Part shown: positions 16,621 to 25,341 of the stretch, in pieces
Position numbering within the stretch: position 1 is the stretch's first letter
Layout: each line of letters starts with the position of its first letter
Assembly: GCF_001612685.1 (NCBI RefSeq)
Contig: NZ_BDAY01000083.1
Span: forward strand, 1 to 48,674
Source: Nocardia altamirensis NBRC 108246
GTDB taxonomy: Bacteria; Actinomycetota; Actinomycetes; Mycobacteriales; Mycobacteriaceae
Reading direction: 5' to 3'
Length of the DNA stretch: 48,674 bases
Made by a program: the position numbers and the translations under genes
The notes under the pieces: generated by a model
The model's database searches: none
Told to the model about the DNA's origin: nothing
The model's input: the letters and a program-made list of their open reading frames with translations, nothing else

Positions 16621-16648
16621 GAAAGCCCGGCCGAAGTCTCGACCGGGC
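16621..16648 (-). terminator. intrinsic terminator of the leftward element gene
   Basis: On the minus strand, a 10-bp stem GCCCGGTCGA/TCGGCCGGGC (one wobble) with loop GACT is followed by TTTCTC. It lies 20 bp beyond the stop of the gene at 16668-17117. Confidence 0.7.
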
Positions 16649-16667
16649 GGCTCGTTTGGCGGGGGTT

Positions 16668-17117
16668 CTATTCGGTGGGCGGGATGTAGGTCACCAGTTC
16701 GTAGACGCGGCCGTAGCCGCCCCCCTCGACCGGGCCGACGTAGACCAGTTGATCGAGGCGACCACCGATGGCGAATCCGCCGGCGCGGGCCCGCCGTACG
16801 GCCGCGGCGATGGCGCGCTGCATGTCGCGATCGAGGGTGATCGAGCGCAGGCCTTCGTCGTCGGTGTCGGCCCGCTCGCTGGTTTCCAGGATCAACGCCG
16901 AGTCGATGACCGGGTCTCCGGCTTGGGCGACGGTCGGTTTGCGGTTGACCCAATACAGCGGCTGTCCCTGGCTGTTGTGGCGGTGGCGCCGGAGCACGGC
17001 GACGATCTCGCCGGAGACCGTGGTGTTCGGTTCGACATCGCGGCCGAACGGGTTGCGGGCGCCTTGGCTCATCAGCTCGGCGTTGATCTGGTCCAGATCG
17101 GTCAGGGTGTTGGTCAT
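16668..17117 (-). CDS. element-encoded conserved hypothetical protein
   Basis: A 149-residue protein starting MTNTLTDLDQINAELMSQG with AAGGAAACC just upstream. The middle reads SGEIVAVLRRHRHNSQGQPL and YWVNRKPTV, then DDEGLRSITLDRDMQRAIAA and a GG-rich end (GPVEGGGYGRVYELVTYIPP). The compact beta-strand pattern could be an OB-fold-like nucleic-acid binding protein, but this is a weak inference. It is downstream of the transfer operon and has its own 5' leader containing structured motif copy 2, ending 39 nt before the ATG. A terminator follows. Confidence 0.7.
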   Translation of the reverse strand: MTNTLTDLDQINAELMSQGARNPFGRDVEPNTTVSGEIVAVLRRHRHNSQGQPLYWVNRKPTVAQAGDPVIDSALILETSERADTDDEGLRSITLDRDMQRAIAAAVRRARAGGFAIGGRLDQLVYVGPVEGGGYGRVYELVTYIPPTE

Positions 17118-17156
17118 GAGGTTTCCTTCGTGGTTGAGGTGGTGAAAGGGATTGCG

Positions 17157-17266
17157 GGGCAGGCTCACTGCCTGCCCTCGAAGGGCTGCGCCCGTGTGGC
17201 GGGTAGAGGCTCGCGGGTCCAGGGTGGCCGTTAGGTCATCGCCTTCGGCGACGCTTGCGCCCTTGA
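17157..17266 (-). repeat. structured non-coding motif, copy 2
   Basis: Sense is the minus strand. TCAAGGG/CCCTGGA (17260-17266 with 17218-17224, one mismatch) encloses CGTCGCC-gaa-GGCGATG (17237-17253). Forty bases later the second hairpin GGGCAGGC-N5-GCCTGCCC (17157-17177) ends 39 nt before the start of the gene at 17117. This position, between promoter and ribosome site, fits a cis-regulatory leader. Confidence 0.7.
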
Positions 17267-17313
17267 CGCGGGAGGGACCGCCGCACACCCTCCCGCACCA
17301 CCGGGGTTATCGG

Positions 17314-18099
17314 TCAGCGAATCAGGCTCAGTACCTCCCCGCGGTCGTCTTCTGCATCGGGGTGCTGCTTGGCGGCGGTGACGATCTGGCCGACCCGTGA
17401 CGGCGAGATCCCGTAGACAGCGGCGAGTTTGCGCATCGATTCCCCGCCGATGTGACGGCGCACGATCTCGGTGTCACGCTCGGCGAGCGAGTCGGTGTCT
17501 ATCTCCTCGACGGTCACTGTCGAGTCGCTGTCCAGGGCTGCACGTTCGTTGTCCACTCCTGGACGGTCGGTGTCCAGTCGAGTCGCTTCGGCGTACACCG
17601 GTGTCCAGCCGGGCATCTCGGCTGGTTCTGGGTTGCGCGGAACCTCGATCAATGCGGTCAGGCCGTGTGTGGCGGCGAGTCCGAACAGTGGTGCAGCTCC
17701 CGCGACGCATGCCGCGATCGTCGCGGGCAGGATGCGCTGCCCGGATTCGGCTGCGTGTAAGCCGTTTCCGACGACCGAGACGAGTTCAGCGGCGAACAAC
17801 TCGCCCCAGAAGAACCAGCGAGTCGCTACCGGAATCGAGACGCCCTGACGGGCGCGGCGCTGCAACGAAACCAGTGCGACGACGGACTGGACGATCGCGC
17901 CGTCAACGAAAATCGGACCCGCCCACGCTAGACGCTGCGTGATCCCGGCCATCACGCTCAGCTCGGTCAGCGCGGCGAACGACCACGTGAACGCACCCGC
18001 ACCGATGACGATTGTCATCGCCAGCGCGGTCAGCTCGGCGATGTCCAGTCGCCCGTTCGACAGTGGCTGGACAGGGTGGACAGTGGTTGACGGGTTCAT
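17314..18099 (-). CDS. SpdB-like DUF2637 membrane protein with C-terminal HTH
   Basis: A 261-residue protein. Residues ~15-150 are the DUF2637 (SpdB) membrane domain with four hydrophobic segments: ELTALAMTIVIGAGAFTWSF, RLAWAGPIFVDGAIVQSVVA, TRWFFWGELFAAELVSVVGN and a GLAATHGLTAL helix. Residues ~205-245 form a sigma-like helix-turn-helix (GGESMRKLAAVYGISPSRVGQIVTA, first 20 being the core). SpdB proteins belong to actinobacterial plasmid/ICE spreading modules that act with an FtsK-like translocase. It overlaps the gene upstream by ATGA and is the last gene of the long transfer operon. Confidence 0.85.
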   Translation of the reverse strand: MNPSTTVHPVQPLSNGRLDIAELTALAMTIVIGAGAFTWSFAALTELSVMAGITQRLAWAGPIFVDGAIVQSVVALVSLQRRARQGVSIPVATRWFFWGELFAAELVSVVGNGLHAAESGQRILPATIAACVAGAAPLFGLAATHGLTALIEVPRNPEPAEMPGWTPVYAEATRLDTDRPGVDNERAALDSDSTVTVEEIDTDSLAERDTEIVRRHIGGESMRKLAAVYGISPSRVGQIVTAAKQHPDAEDDRGEVLSLIR

Positions 18100-18512
18100 C
18101 GCTGCATTCCTCCTCGATCACTCGACGCGGTCCACGGGCTCCACGTCGCGGGGCGTACAAGGCGTTCCTGCTCGGCGTGCAGGGCGTGCCCGGCCAGCTG
18201 ATCCAGCGCGTTGTCCAGGTCGCTGGCTAATTCCTGGTTGCGGGTTTCCAGTTGCGCGGCAGCGTGTTCGGCGGCGTCGCGTTCGGCGATCGCGGCGGCC
18301 AGCTGCTCCTCCAACTCGGCGCTGCGCTGGTTCGCCGCGATCAACCGCGCCGTGAGATCGGTGGCACCCGAACCGTCCGGCGACGGCCGGACCGCGACCG
18401 CGGGCTGCGGCGCCGCGGTGCAGGCCGTCCACTGAACGGGCCGCAACACGGTCGGTCCTGGTTCGGGTGTGGCTTGGGCGGGCATCGTCGTCTCGACGGC
18501 GGCGGCGCTCAC
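18096..18512 (-). CDS. coiled-coil hypothetical protein, transfer operon
   Basis: A 138-residue protein with a Pro/Ala-rich first half and a coiled coil from ~50 to 115 (LTARLIAANQRSAELEEQLA and following heptads). No family is recognised. It is coupled by ATGA overlaps to the 607-residue gene upstream and SpdB downstream, so it is translated with them and probably assists transfer. Confidence 0.65.
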   Translation of the reverse strand: MSAAAVETTMPAQATPEPGPTVLRPVQWTACTAAPQPAVAVRPSPDGSGATDLTARLIAANQRSAELEEQLAAAIAERDAAEHAAAQLETRNQELASDLDNALDQLAGHALHAEQERLVRPATWSPWTASSDRGGMQR

Positions 18513-20332
18513 CGGTCGATCCCGTCACGCTCGCAGCTGGCTTCGGGCGCGGTTACCGCGTTGCCAGGCCGATAGTCGGCCAACGGAGACGACGTACCCG
18601 ACTGCTCGGCGGGCCCCGACTGTCGGTCGACCTCGGGCCGGTACCGGTAGCGGGCCTGCTCTTGCAAGGCGTCGCGATGCTCCTGCCGGTTCATCCAGTC
18701 TCGGACGTTGTCGCCAGTGAGCTCGACGCCACCGACGGCCAGCTCGTTAACCATGCGTGTGGCGTGCTCGCTGGTGTAGCCGTGGCCGGTGAACAACCAG
18801 TGCGCGTCCCCAGGCGTCATAGGTACTTGGCTCGGATCCTCGTAGACCGGCGGCAGATCCGGGTATCGGGATTGGGTCTCGCGCGAGTTCTCGTTGTCCT
18901 CGGCGCGGGTAACGTCGGTCATTGGTTCGGCTCCCTGCTGGCTGTAGGTGGTGTCGGACTGCTGGTGCATGCCGGGCGTTGGCGCGCCCGGCATGTCCGT
19001 GGAGGCTGCGGTTGCGCGGGCCCGAGCGAAGCTCGATGACGCCGGAATCAGTGGGCCTGCTTGAGATTCCGAGTCGTACAGCTCGGAATCCCAGGTGCCA
19101 TTCCCGGTCAACTGACGAGCGTGCTGGTGGCTGTGCCGCTGCATCGAAGTCAGCCTGTATCCGTCGTCGGTGGCCTCAAGATCGATGTACCGCTGCATCT
19201 CTTCAGGCACCCGCGACCAGGCCCGTTTCGCCTCGAACAGATAGCTCCACGCCTCGCTGTAGTCATCGTTGCGATGGGCCCACCGCCCGTTGATATGGTC
19301 AGCCGCAGCGGACAGCTGGTGCGCGGTGTCGTCGGTATCGGCCCCCGCCGCTGCTCCACGCAGATCAAGCAGGCGGTCGAAGTCCGCGCGCATCAAGACC
19401 TCGTTCGGGTCCTGCACCCGTGCGACGTAGCGATTGATGTAGGTGTCTTCCGGCGCGGCGACTTCGGCCGCGATACGGTCGTCGACGCGGGTGGCATAGT
19501 GCGAGGTCAGCAGCCCAGCTTCGTCTCGCTCGATGCCGTGCTCGGCGATGTAGCGGGCTTGTTCCTCGCTGCGTATCTCGATTGGTGAGAGCATGTTGGC
19601 GCGCTGATGCAGGGCGAGGGTGTGCTCGGCGTCGGCACGGTTCTCACGCCACCGCTCCGTGGCGTCGGACAGGTACAACCATTCGTGAGTCCACTCGTTG
19701 TTCCCGCCCAGCCATGGCCCGGCGTATTCGGAGAAGTCGAGAGAATCAGCGGGGTCATAGTCTTCCGGCGCGTGGTTCACGCATGACTGGGCGTGCATGA
19801 AGTCCGCGCGCATCTGCTGCTCGGTCTCGGATTCGATCTGACGCGGATCGCCGGTCTGTCCGGCATCGTTGGTGGTCATCGGCTTGGTTCCTTCATGGTC
19901 GATGCCGGAGGTTGCTGGCCATCTGCCGAGGTCGGTCAGGTCGTATGCCTGCAGATGGCTGCGCCAGCTGATCGGATCCATGCCTCGCGGCGGCTCGTTC
20001 GGCATATCCGCGTACTCCGGCCCGGTCGGGTCCGCCAGCAGGTCTTCGGCGTCGATGCGCATCCGGTCCAGCTCGGCCCACCGGCCACCGACGAGCGGGT
20101 GAAATTGCCAGCGGGACTTGATCGTGCGGGCTTGGCTCCGCCACGCGACCGCTGAAGGGTGGTCACGCCACGGCGCGTCCTCGGCTTGCTCCCACCGTGC
20201 ATACATGCGGGTGTAGACCGCCCGCCACATCGCCTCACGCGGGTCGGAAACCCGGGCGAGGTAGTAGGCGACAACATCGGCGTCTCGGGCCTGCGAGTCG
20301 GCCCAATTGACAAGCAGCTCTTTCGCGGTCAT
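18509..20332 (-). CDS. 607-residue multi-module element protein
   Basis: A soluble, acidic, Trp-rich protein with no known motif. It contains diverged repeats: DADVVAYYLARVSDPREAMW (18-37) resembles EDTYINRYVARVQDPNEVLM (295-314), each followed by a helical stretch ending near a W. Two internal methionines, Met152 (19879) and Met471 (18922), are each preceded by ribosome-site-like AAGGA or GGGAG at normal spacing, suggesting a fusion of three former genes or internal starts. The third module contains TPGDAHWLFTGHGYTSEHAT. It overlaps its neighbours by four bases on both sides. It is probably part of the transfer apparatus; function unknown. Confidence 0.65.
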   Translation of the reverse strand: MTAKELLVNWADSQARDADVVAYYLARVSDPREAMWRAVYTRMYARWEQAEDAPWRDHPSAVAWRSQARTIKSRWQFHPLVGGRWAELDRMRIDAEDLLADPTGPEYADMPNEPPRGMDPISWRSHLQAYDLTDLGRWPATSGIDHEGTKPMTTNDAGQTGDPRQIESETEQQMRADFMHAQSCVNHAPEDYDPADSLDFSEYAGPWLGGNNEWTHEWLYLSDATERWRENRADAEHTLALHQRANMLSPIEIRSEEQARYIAEHGIERDEAGLLTSHYATRVDDRIAAEVAAPEDTYINRYVARVQDPNEVLMRADFDRLLDLRGAAAGADTDDTAHQLSAAADHINGRWAHRNDDYSEAWSYLFEAKRAWSRVPEEMQRYIDLEATDDGYRLTSMQRHSHQHARQLTGNGTWDSELYDSESQAGPLIPASSSFARARATAASTDMPGAPTPGMHQQSDTTYSQQGAEPMTDVTRAEDNENSRETQSRYPDLPPVYEDPSQVPMTPGDAHWLFTGHGYTSEHATRMVNELAVGGVELTGDNVRDWMNRQEHRDALQEQARYRYRPEVDRQSGPAEQSGTSSPLADYRPGNAVTAPEASCERDGIDR

Positions 20333-21339
20333 CGTTCGGCCCCGTCCCGCTGGGCGCCGTTGCGGGCTATCGCGTCGGCCAAGGCCTGCCCGGGCTGGGC
20401 ATCGGCCAACGCCGAACGCGGCGCCGATTCGCCGGCCGATTCGGCGGTCTGGGCGTACGCCTGCTTGCGTGCCTGCTCGGCTTGGCGCTCCGGGCTGCCG
20501 TATCGCTGCTCGGGCGGAGTGCGCTCCGCGAGTTTGCGCACCGCCGCGTCCCGCTCGCCGAGCAGCTGCTCTCGTTCAGCGCGCAACGCGTTCAGCTGCC
20601 GAGTGAGCGTCACGTTCGCGTCGGCGAGTTCACCGTTGTGCTCGATCGACAGATTCAACCGGGTCTGCAACGAATCCTGCTCCGCGCGTATCGACTTGTG
20701 CTCGGTGCTCGTGCCGGACCGCGCCGGACGGCCGCTGCGATCCGGATCGCCGAACACAACGTGATCACGATGGGCGGTAGTGCTTAGCCGCTCGGTTCGC
20801 TCCGGTGTATGCGCTAGGTGCTCGGCGTCCTGGCGGGCGCGGGCCACCTGCGCCCGATAGCGCAGTGCTTCAATGCCTTTCACCTTTTGGGCGCGTTTGA
20901 ACAGTTGGCCTGTTTCGAACTCCGGGAACGCGGTGGCCGCGTCCAGGCCATCGAGAGCGATTCCCTTCTCGACTTCGGTCAGGTGCGGGTTATCCAGCAC
21001 CAGATCCCGCATGTGGGCCTGGTGCCGTGCCAGCACCTGCTGATCGCGGAAGCGGCGGGCGTGGTCGATGTTCGGGTTGTTCGCGCGTTGGGACACCGTC
21101 AGCGCGTGTACCCGGTACTTGTCGACGGCCTGTTCGGAGTAGGTGAGGTTGCGTTGCCGGGCGGCGTGCTGCTCGAGGGCTTCCTGGCGGGTGGCCAGGC
21201 TGATCTCACGGCGGGCCCGGCGGCGTTCCAGCCAGTTCGAGGCCTGCGCATAGCGGCGCATCGCGGTCTGCATCGAGGCGCTGAATTGCCTTGCCTGAGA
21301 GATGAGTTCGTCTTCGACACTGCGATCGGACATGTTCAA
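20329..21339 (-). CDS. coiled-coil element protein
   Basis: A 336-residue, highly charged helical protein. Residues 1-160 are Arg/Ala/Gln-rich helices (NWLERRRARREISLATRQEA); residues ~215-290 form a coiled coil (ELADANVTLTRQLNALRAER); the tail is Ala/Gln-rich, ending NGAQRDGAER, similar to the end of the protein at 26026-26595 (SAERDGAER). No family is recognised. Coupled by ATGA overlap at both ends in the transfer operon. Confidence 0.65.
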   Translation of the reverse strand: MNMSDRSVEDELISQARQFSASMQTAMRRYAQASNWLERRRARREISLATRQEALEQHAARQRNLTYSEQAVDKYRVHALTVSQRANNPNIDHARRFRDQQVLARHQAHMRDLVLDNPHLTEVEKGIALDGLDAATAFPEFETGQLFKRAQKVKGIEALRYRAQVARARQDAEHLAHTPERTERLSTTAHRDHVVFGDPDRSGRPARSGTSTEHKSIRAEQDSLQTRLNLSIEHNGELADANVTLTRQLNALRAEREQLLGERDAAVRKLAERTPPEQRYGSPERQAEQARKQAYAQTAESAGESAPRSALADAQPGQALADAIARNGAQRDGAER

Positions 21340-21941
21340 TTTCCTTTCTCGGGGTTACTGAAATACGGATCTGCTGATTGCTGCGGCGTCGACGCCGCTG
21401 CGCGTCGGCGTGCATAGGCGGGCGTGTACCGCAAGATCAGGCGACCGAGCCGCGCGAGGTGCTGACGGGTGCGGCCCTCAACAGCCCACGCGATCGCGAC
21501 CGGTGTTGGGACACCGAGTGTTTCGGCGATCCAACGCCACTGCGCGGTTTCATAGCTGGGGATATCGGCGAGATCGATGCCGAGTCCGTGCACCGCTGCC
21601 GTCGCGGTCAGGTCGCATTGCCCCCACCGCAGCGCCGCTGCAGGCAGCCGAGCGGGGAACAGATGCCAGCGGGCGGCGCGGGCGGCCTCGGCGTTCCAGC
21701 GCATCGATTCCTCGGCTTCGGCGGCGCGGATGTCGGAGGCGAAGTAGGTGCAGAAGTCAGCCCAGCCTTGCGGCCACAACCGCAGTGCACGAGCGACGAC
21801 CTCGCGATCGGTCAGCGCTTCGATCTCCTCGTTGTGCTCGGGCTCCCAGAACTGGCTCGACTCGACACACGCGATCAGATATCCGCGGGCGGTCGCGACC
21901 TCCACAACGGTGAAGAACGCTGGATAATTGTTGGTGGACAA
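21336..21941 (-). CDS. hypothetical element protein
   Basis: A 201-residue soluble protein starting MSTNNYPAFFTVVEVATARG, Ala/Trp-rich, with a region (CDLTATAAVHGLGIDLADIP) that may be a small helical DNA-binding domain; this is weak. No recognised family. It is 18 bp downstream of the membrane-protein gene and overlaps the next gene by four bases. Confidence 0.6.
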   Translation of the reverse strand: MSTNNYPAFFTVVEVATARGYLIACVESSQFWEPEHNEEIEALTDREVVARALRLWPQGWADFCTYFASDIRAAEAEESMRWNAEAARAARWHLFPARLPAAALRWGQCDLTATAAVHGLGIDLADIPSYETAQWRWIAETLGVPTPVAIAWAVEGRTRQHLARLGRLILRYTPAYARRRAAASTPQQSADPYFSNPEKGN

Positions 21942-21959
21942 CGGATTTCCTCCCCTGGG

Positions 21960-22466
21960 TTACGTGGATGTGGATTGCGAGCCGGTGCGCCGCGCTCCGT
22001 AACGACCGCGGCGTATCGCCAGGCGCGTCACCTGGTATCGGATCCAGCCAGCAGCGTCGGCGACGGCGTAGGCGAGCATGCGGACGGCTTCGACCGCACC
22101 GGGGCGCCCGGCGCAGTGCCACCACGCGAACGCGGCCAACGCGAGGACATACAGCGCCAGCGGGCCCGGCAGCGGCAACACCGCGACCGCGGTTGTCCCC
22201 GCCACGGTCGCCGCGACGGCTGGTCCCCAGATCCTGAGTCCGTCACGGGTCTTCGTGATCCGGGAGACGTGCGGGGAGACCGTGCGGCCAAGCGTGCCGC
22301 CGTCCGGAACGATCGGCACCAGCAGCTGGGCGGCGAGTTTCTCGGCGGCACTGCCTTCCATGTCGACACTCAGTGCGTCGAGTACCTGTTGTTCGCGGGC
22401 TTGCTCGGCGGCGCTGCGTCCGCCCAGTTCTTCGCCGTGCTCTTCGGGTTCGATCGGTGATGCCAT
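21960..22466 (-). CDS. element membrane protein
   Basis: A 168-residue protein starting MASPIEPEEHGEELGG at 22466, with AAGGAG eight bases upstream. An acidic N-terminal half (including a short helical stretch AAEQAREQQVLDALSVDM) is followed by two membrane helices (GPAVAATVAGTTAVAVLPLP and LALYVLALAAFAWWHCA) and a basic tail. It follows the TraD-like gene by 29 bp. It may be a membrane partner of the translocase, as small membrane proteins often accompany these ATPases. Confidence 0.7.
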   Translation of the reverse strand: MASPIEPEEHGEELGGRSAAEQAREQQVLDALSVDMEGSAAEKLAAQLLVPIVPDGGTLGRTVSPHVSRITKTRDGLRIWGPAVAATVAGTTAVAVLPLPGPLALYVLALAAFAWWHCAGRPGAVEAVRMLAYAVADAAGWIRYQVTRLAIRRGRYGARRTGSQSTST

Positions 22467-22495
22467 GGTTGTAACTCCTTGTCGTATAAGCGGTT

Positions 22496-24571
22496 TCACG
22501 CCGGACGGCGCTTGGTCAGGTCGATCACCGGCGCCAGGCCGGTACCGTCGGACTCGGTGGGTGGGCTTGACATGGCGGCGATGCCGGGCAGCGGGCGCAG
22601 TCGTTTGAGCTCGCCGTCATCGAGCGGGCTCACCCGGCCCCAGCGGGCGCGACCTCCAGCGACTTGCACCACGTCGCCTTTTGCCATGGCGCGCAACCGG
22701 TTCGGCGGAATCAGGAACTGATCCGAGGATTGAATGTTGCCTTCGTCGCCGTCGCGATTGCCGCTGATCAACTTGCGTGACAGCTCGAACTTCGGGCGGG
22801 TGCCGTAGATCTTGGCCAGGGTCTCCGGGTCGGTGGAGCGGCCCAGTAGCGAACCGCCTGAGGCGGCCGCGACCAGCGCGGTGCGGTTGTCGTCGTCATG
22901 GCCGAGGCCTTGCCAGGACTGCGCGATCCACCACGATCCGATACCGGCCTTGCGGAGCCGCTCAACCCACTTCACCGCGCGGGTCTTGCCGTCGGAGACT
23001 GCCGAGAATTCGTCGACCACCATCAGGCTGGTGCGTCCGTGCTGTTTGTCGGCCAGCTGCTCGAACATCGTTCCCAGCGCACCGAATTGGGCGCGGGCAC
23101 GGTCGGGGGTCTTCACGCCCTCCAGCACGATGTAGATGACGTCGAAGTCGGTCAGCTGTTTGTCGCCGTCGAACGCCGCGCCGAGCGAGCGGTACAGGTT
23201 GGCGAACTCTGCTCGCGCGGAGTTCATGACCGGCTGTTTGCCGTCGATGGTGGAGGCGATCTCCATGTCCACACCGAGCACGCCGGACCACGGCGTCACC
23301 CCGGCCTGCCCACCCCACAACCGCGAGAGCCGCTCCACGTCGAAGCGCGACAGGAACTCGATCCAGCTCCGCGGCGGGTTGTCCCCGATCGGGGTCGGAA
23401 CACCGTTGATCAGTTCCACGCGTGCCGGGGCGTCCACGATGAGGTGGATGAGGTTCTCGCGGATCTCGTGGAAGTACTTCTCGGTGTCGGTAGTAGGGCT
23501 GCTGCCGCCCGAGACCATCGCCGACAGGATCGACCGAAGGTCATCGACGCTGGCATCCCACAATCCGAGCGACACATCATCGGGGAACACGCCGATCCGA
23601 TCGGCGGGAACACCCAAGGCGCGGAACCATTTCCGCATCCCGGTAGCGACCTTGCGGGATTCCGGTCCGCCGTTGCAGTCGACCACGATCGCCAACGGGC
23701 GGCCGGGACGGTCCAGGCGCCACCACTGCCGATGACGCATCCAGGTCGCGACGAACCACGAGACCAGCACCCGACGCAGCAGCGTCGTCTTGCCCGATCC
23801 GCTGGACGCCACCGAGGTCATGTGCTCAGCGACGTTGATCCACGGAAGGATCAGCCGAGTCTCGGTGCGACCCAACAGCTGACGCAGCATCGACGACGGC
23901 GGCGCCTGATCGGTTTCGGTCGCGAGGCGCCCGATGACCAACTCAGGATTCAGGCCACCGGTCGTGAACGGCAACCGCCGGCGCGACAACCGGGCCGCGG
24001 CTCGCTGCTCGCGCTGGGCTTGGGCCCACAAGGCCCGCTCGGTGCGGGTCGGGGACTTCAGCCCGACGGTGGCCAGCTGGACGCGCCGGTTGGTGTGCAA
24101 GAGCGTCGCAGTCAGCCACGCCACTGGAATCAGCAGCGGCGCCATCCCCAAAAGACCACCGCCATACTGACCTGCGTTAAAATCGGTTGCCGCATGGGCG
24201 AAGTCGCGGCCCGGCGCGAACACGTCCCACGCCCACAGCGCCGCAGCTCCGGGCATCACCAGCACGCTTGCGATCAGCCAGTTCCGCAGCCGTTGCGGTT
24301 TCCAGCCCAGCATCCGTGCCGGAACCACGATCGCGGCCGCGCCGAGTAGCACCGTCACCAGCACCGCCGCACCGAGCAGCGCACCATGACCGACGCTGTC
24401 CCACGTCCACGCCGAGAAGTCCGGCAACCAGCCCAACGGGTCGTGCTCCAACCCGATCGGCGGCATCTTCGGCTCGATATGAATCGGCGGCGCAGGAGTC
24501 GTAGTAGGGGCGGCCGGAGTCGGCGCATACGGGGCGCAATCAGCCGGAGTGATGACAGGGGTGCAGGTCAT
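22496..24571 (-). CDS. TraD/FtsK-like DNA translocase (coupling ATPase)
   Basis: A 691-residue protein. A Pro-rich N-terminus is followed by membrane helices at about 62-82, 99-116 and 138-158, then a RecA-type ATPase with Walker A SSGSGKTT (256-263) and Walker B LMVVDEF (516-522). Between them are LAIVVDCNGGPESRKVATGM and SWIEFLSRFDVERLSRLWGG. The C-terminal part has QFLIPPNRLRAMAKGDVVQV. This architecture belongs to the TraD/TcpA/FtsK coupling proteins that pump DNA through the membrane during conjugation. It starts at ATG 24571, two bases after the replication-relaxation gene, in the main transfer operon. Whether it moves single- or double-stranded DNA cannot be told from sequence alone. 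Confidence 0.88.
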   Translation of the reverse strand: MTCTPVITPADCAPYAPTPAAPTTTPAPPIHIEPKMPPIGLEHDPLGWLPDFSAWTWDSVGHGALLGAAVLVTVLLGAAAIVVPARMLGWKPQRLRNWLIASVLVMPGAAALWAWDVFAPGRDFAHAATDFNAGQYGGGLLGMAPLLIPVAWLTATLLHTNRRVQLATVGLKSPTRTERALWAQAQREQRAAARLSRRRLPFTTGGLNPELVIGRLATETDQAPPSSMLRQLLGRTETRLILPWINVAEHMTSVASSGSGKTTLLRRVLVSWFVATWMRHRQWWRLDRPGRPLAIVVDCNGGPESRKVATGMRKWFRALGVPADRIGVFPDDVSLGLWDASVDDLRSILSAMVSGGSSPTTDTEKYFHEIRENLIHLIVDAPARVELINGVPTPIGDNPPRSWIEFLSRFDVERLSRLWGGQAGVTPWSGVLGVDMEIASTIDGKQPVMNSARAEFANLYRSLGAAFDGDKQLTDFDVIYIVLEGVKTPDRARAQFGALGTMFEQLADKQHGRTSLMVVDEFSAVSDGKTRAVKWVERLRKAGIGSWWIAQSWQGLGHDDDNRTALVAAASGGSLLGRSTDPETLAKIYGTRPKFELSRKLISGNRDGDEGNIQSSDQFLIPPNRLRAMAKGDVVQVAGGRARWGRVSPLDDGELKRLRPLPGIAAMSSPPTESDGTGLAPVIDLTKRRPA

Positions 24572-24573
24572 GA

Positions 24574-25341
24574 TCAGACCGCCTTTCCATTGTCCGGGTC
24601 TGAGACCTGGGGGATTTCGTGATCAGCGGCACCGCCCGCGATCACCCGGAGCCCGGGTCGCGGAGCGGGCAAGGACTCGGCGGCCTTCTTGGCCAGCACG
24701 TCGTCCAAATCGGTGAGGGTCAACTTCGGACCGCCCGACAGATCCAGCCCCGCCGCGACGGTCCGGATCACGGTCTTAGTCGCCTCACCGCGGCAATAGA
24801 ACGTCAGGCCAGCGCACTGGGCGCGCGCGGCGACCTGCCACGCTTGAGCCACCGAGTTGCGGGCGGCACCAATACTTTTCGCGGTGAGCTCGACCTCAAC
24901 GGCCCACAAATCACCGGTACCGGTGATATAGCGGCCATCATGGATGTGCGGGCGCGGCTGCCCGGCCCGCAACAACCCGACCTCGCTGCGCAGCTGACGC
25001 TCAGAGGTCCAGCGATCCAGATCCATCCCAGTCACCGCCAACCGCAACTCGAGCACCGCACGGGTATGCGCGGCCATCTTCGGAGTCGGCACCCAAAAGC
25101 GCACCGGTCGACCGAGCAACGCTTCCGCCGCCGATCGCGTCGGGTACACCCATGCCGACCCGGACACCGGACGTACGCGGTTGTCGCTGACCATGCGACC
25201 CGCTACCCACCGCGCGACAATCCGATAGGCCCGCGAACGGCTCACGCCGAGCATCTGCGCTACCAATTCGATTGGTGCGCCATACATCTCAGCCAGCACG
25301 GTCAGCGCCACCATGTCGCGCGGCGAGAATTGAACGCTCAT
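24574..25341 (-). CDS. replication-relaxation family protein
   Basis: A 255-residue protein with an N-terminal winged helix (RDMVALTVLAEMYGAPIELV, then VSRSRAYRIVARWV) and a C-terminal domain carrying PHIHDGRYI (~130-138) and WAVEVELTAKS (~146-156), the D...ExE-X-K arrangement of Replic_Relax (PF13814) proteins, which resembles a PD-(D/E)XK nuclease core. The family is found in actinobacterial plasmids and ICEs beside coupling ATPases and is thought to process DNA for replication or transfer. It overlaps the upstream gene by ATGA. In the absence of a canonical relaxase it is the best candidate nicking enzyme here (inference). Confidence 0.82.
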   Translation of the reverse strand: MSVQFSPRDMVALTVLAEMYGAPIELVAQMLGVSRSRAYRIVARWVAGRMVSDNRVRPVSGSAWVYPTRSAAEALLGRPVRFWVPTPKMAAHTRAVLELRLAVTGMDLDRWTSERQLRSEVGLLRAGQPRPHIHDGRYITGTGDLWAVEVELTAKSIGAARNSVAQAWQVAARAQCAGLTFYCRGEATKTVIRTVAAGLDLSGGPKLTLTDLDDVLAKKAAESLPAPRPGLRVIAGGAADHEIPQVSDPDNGKAV

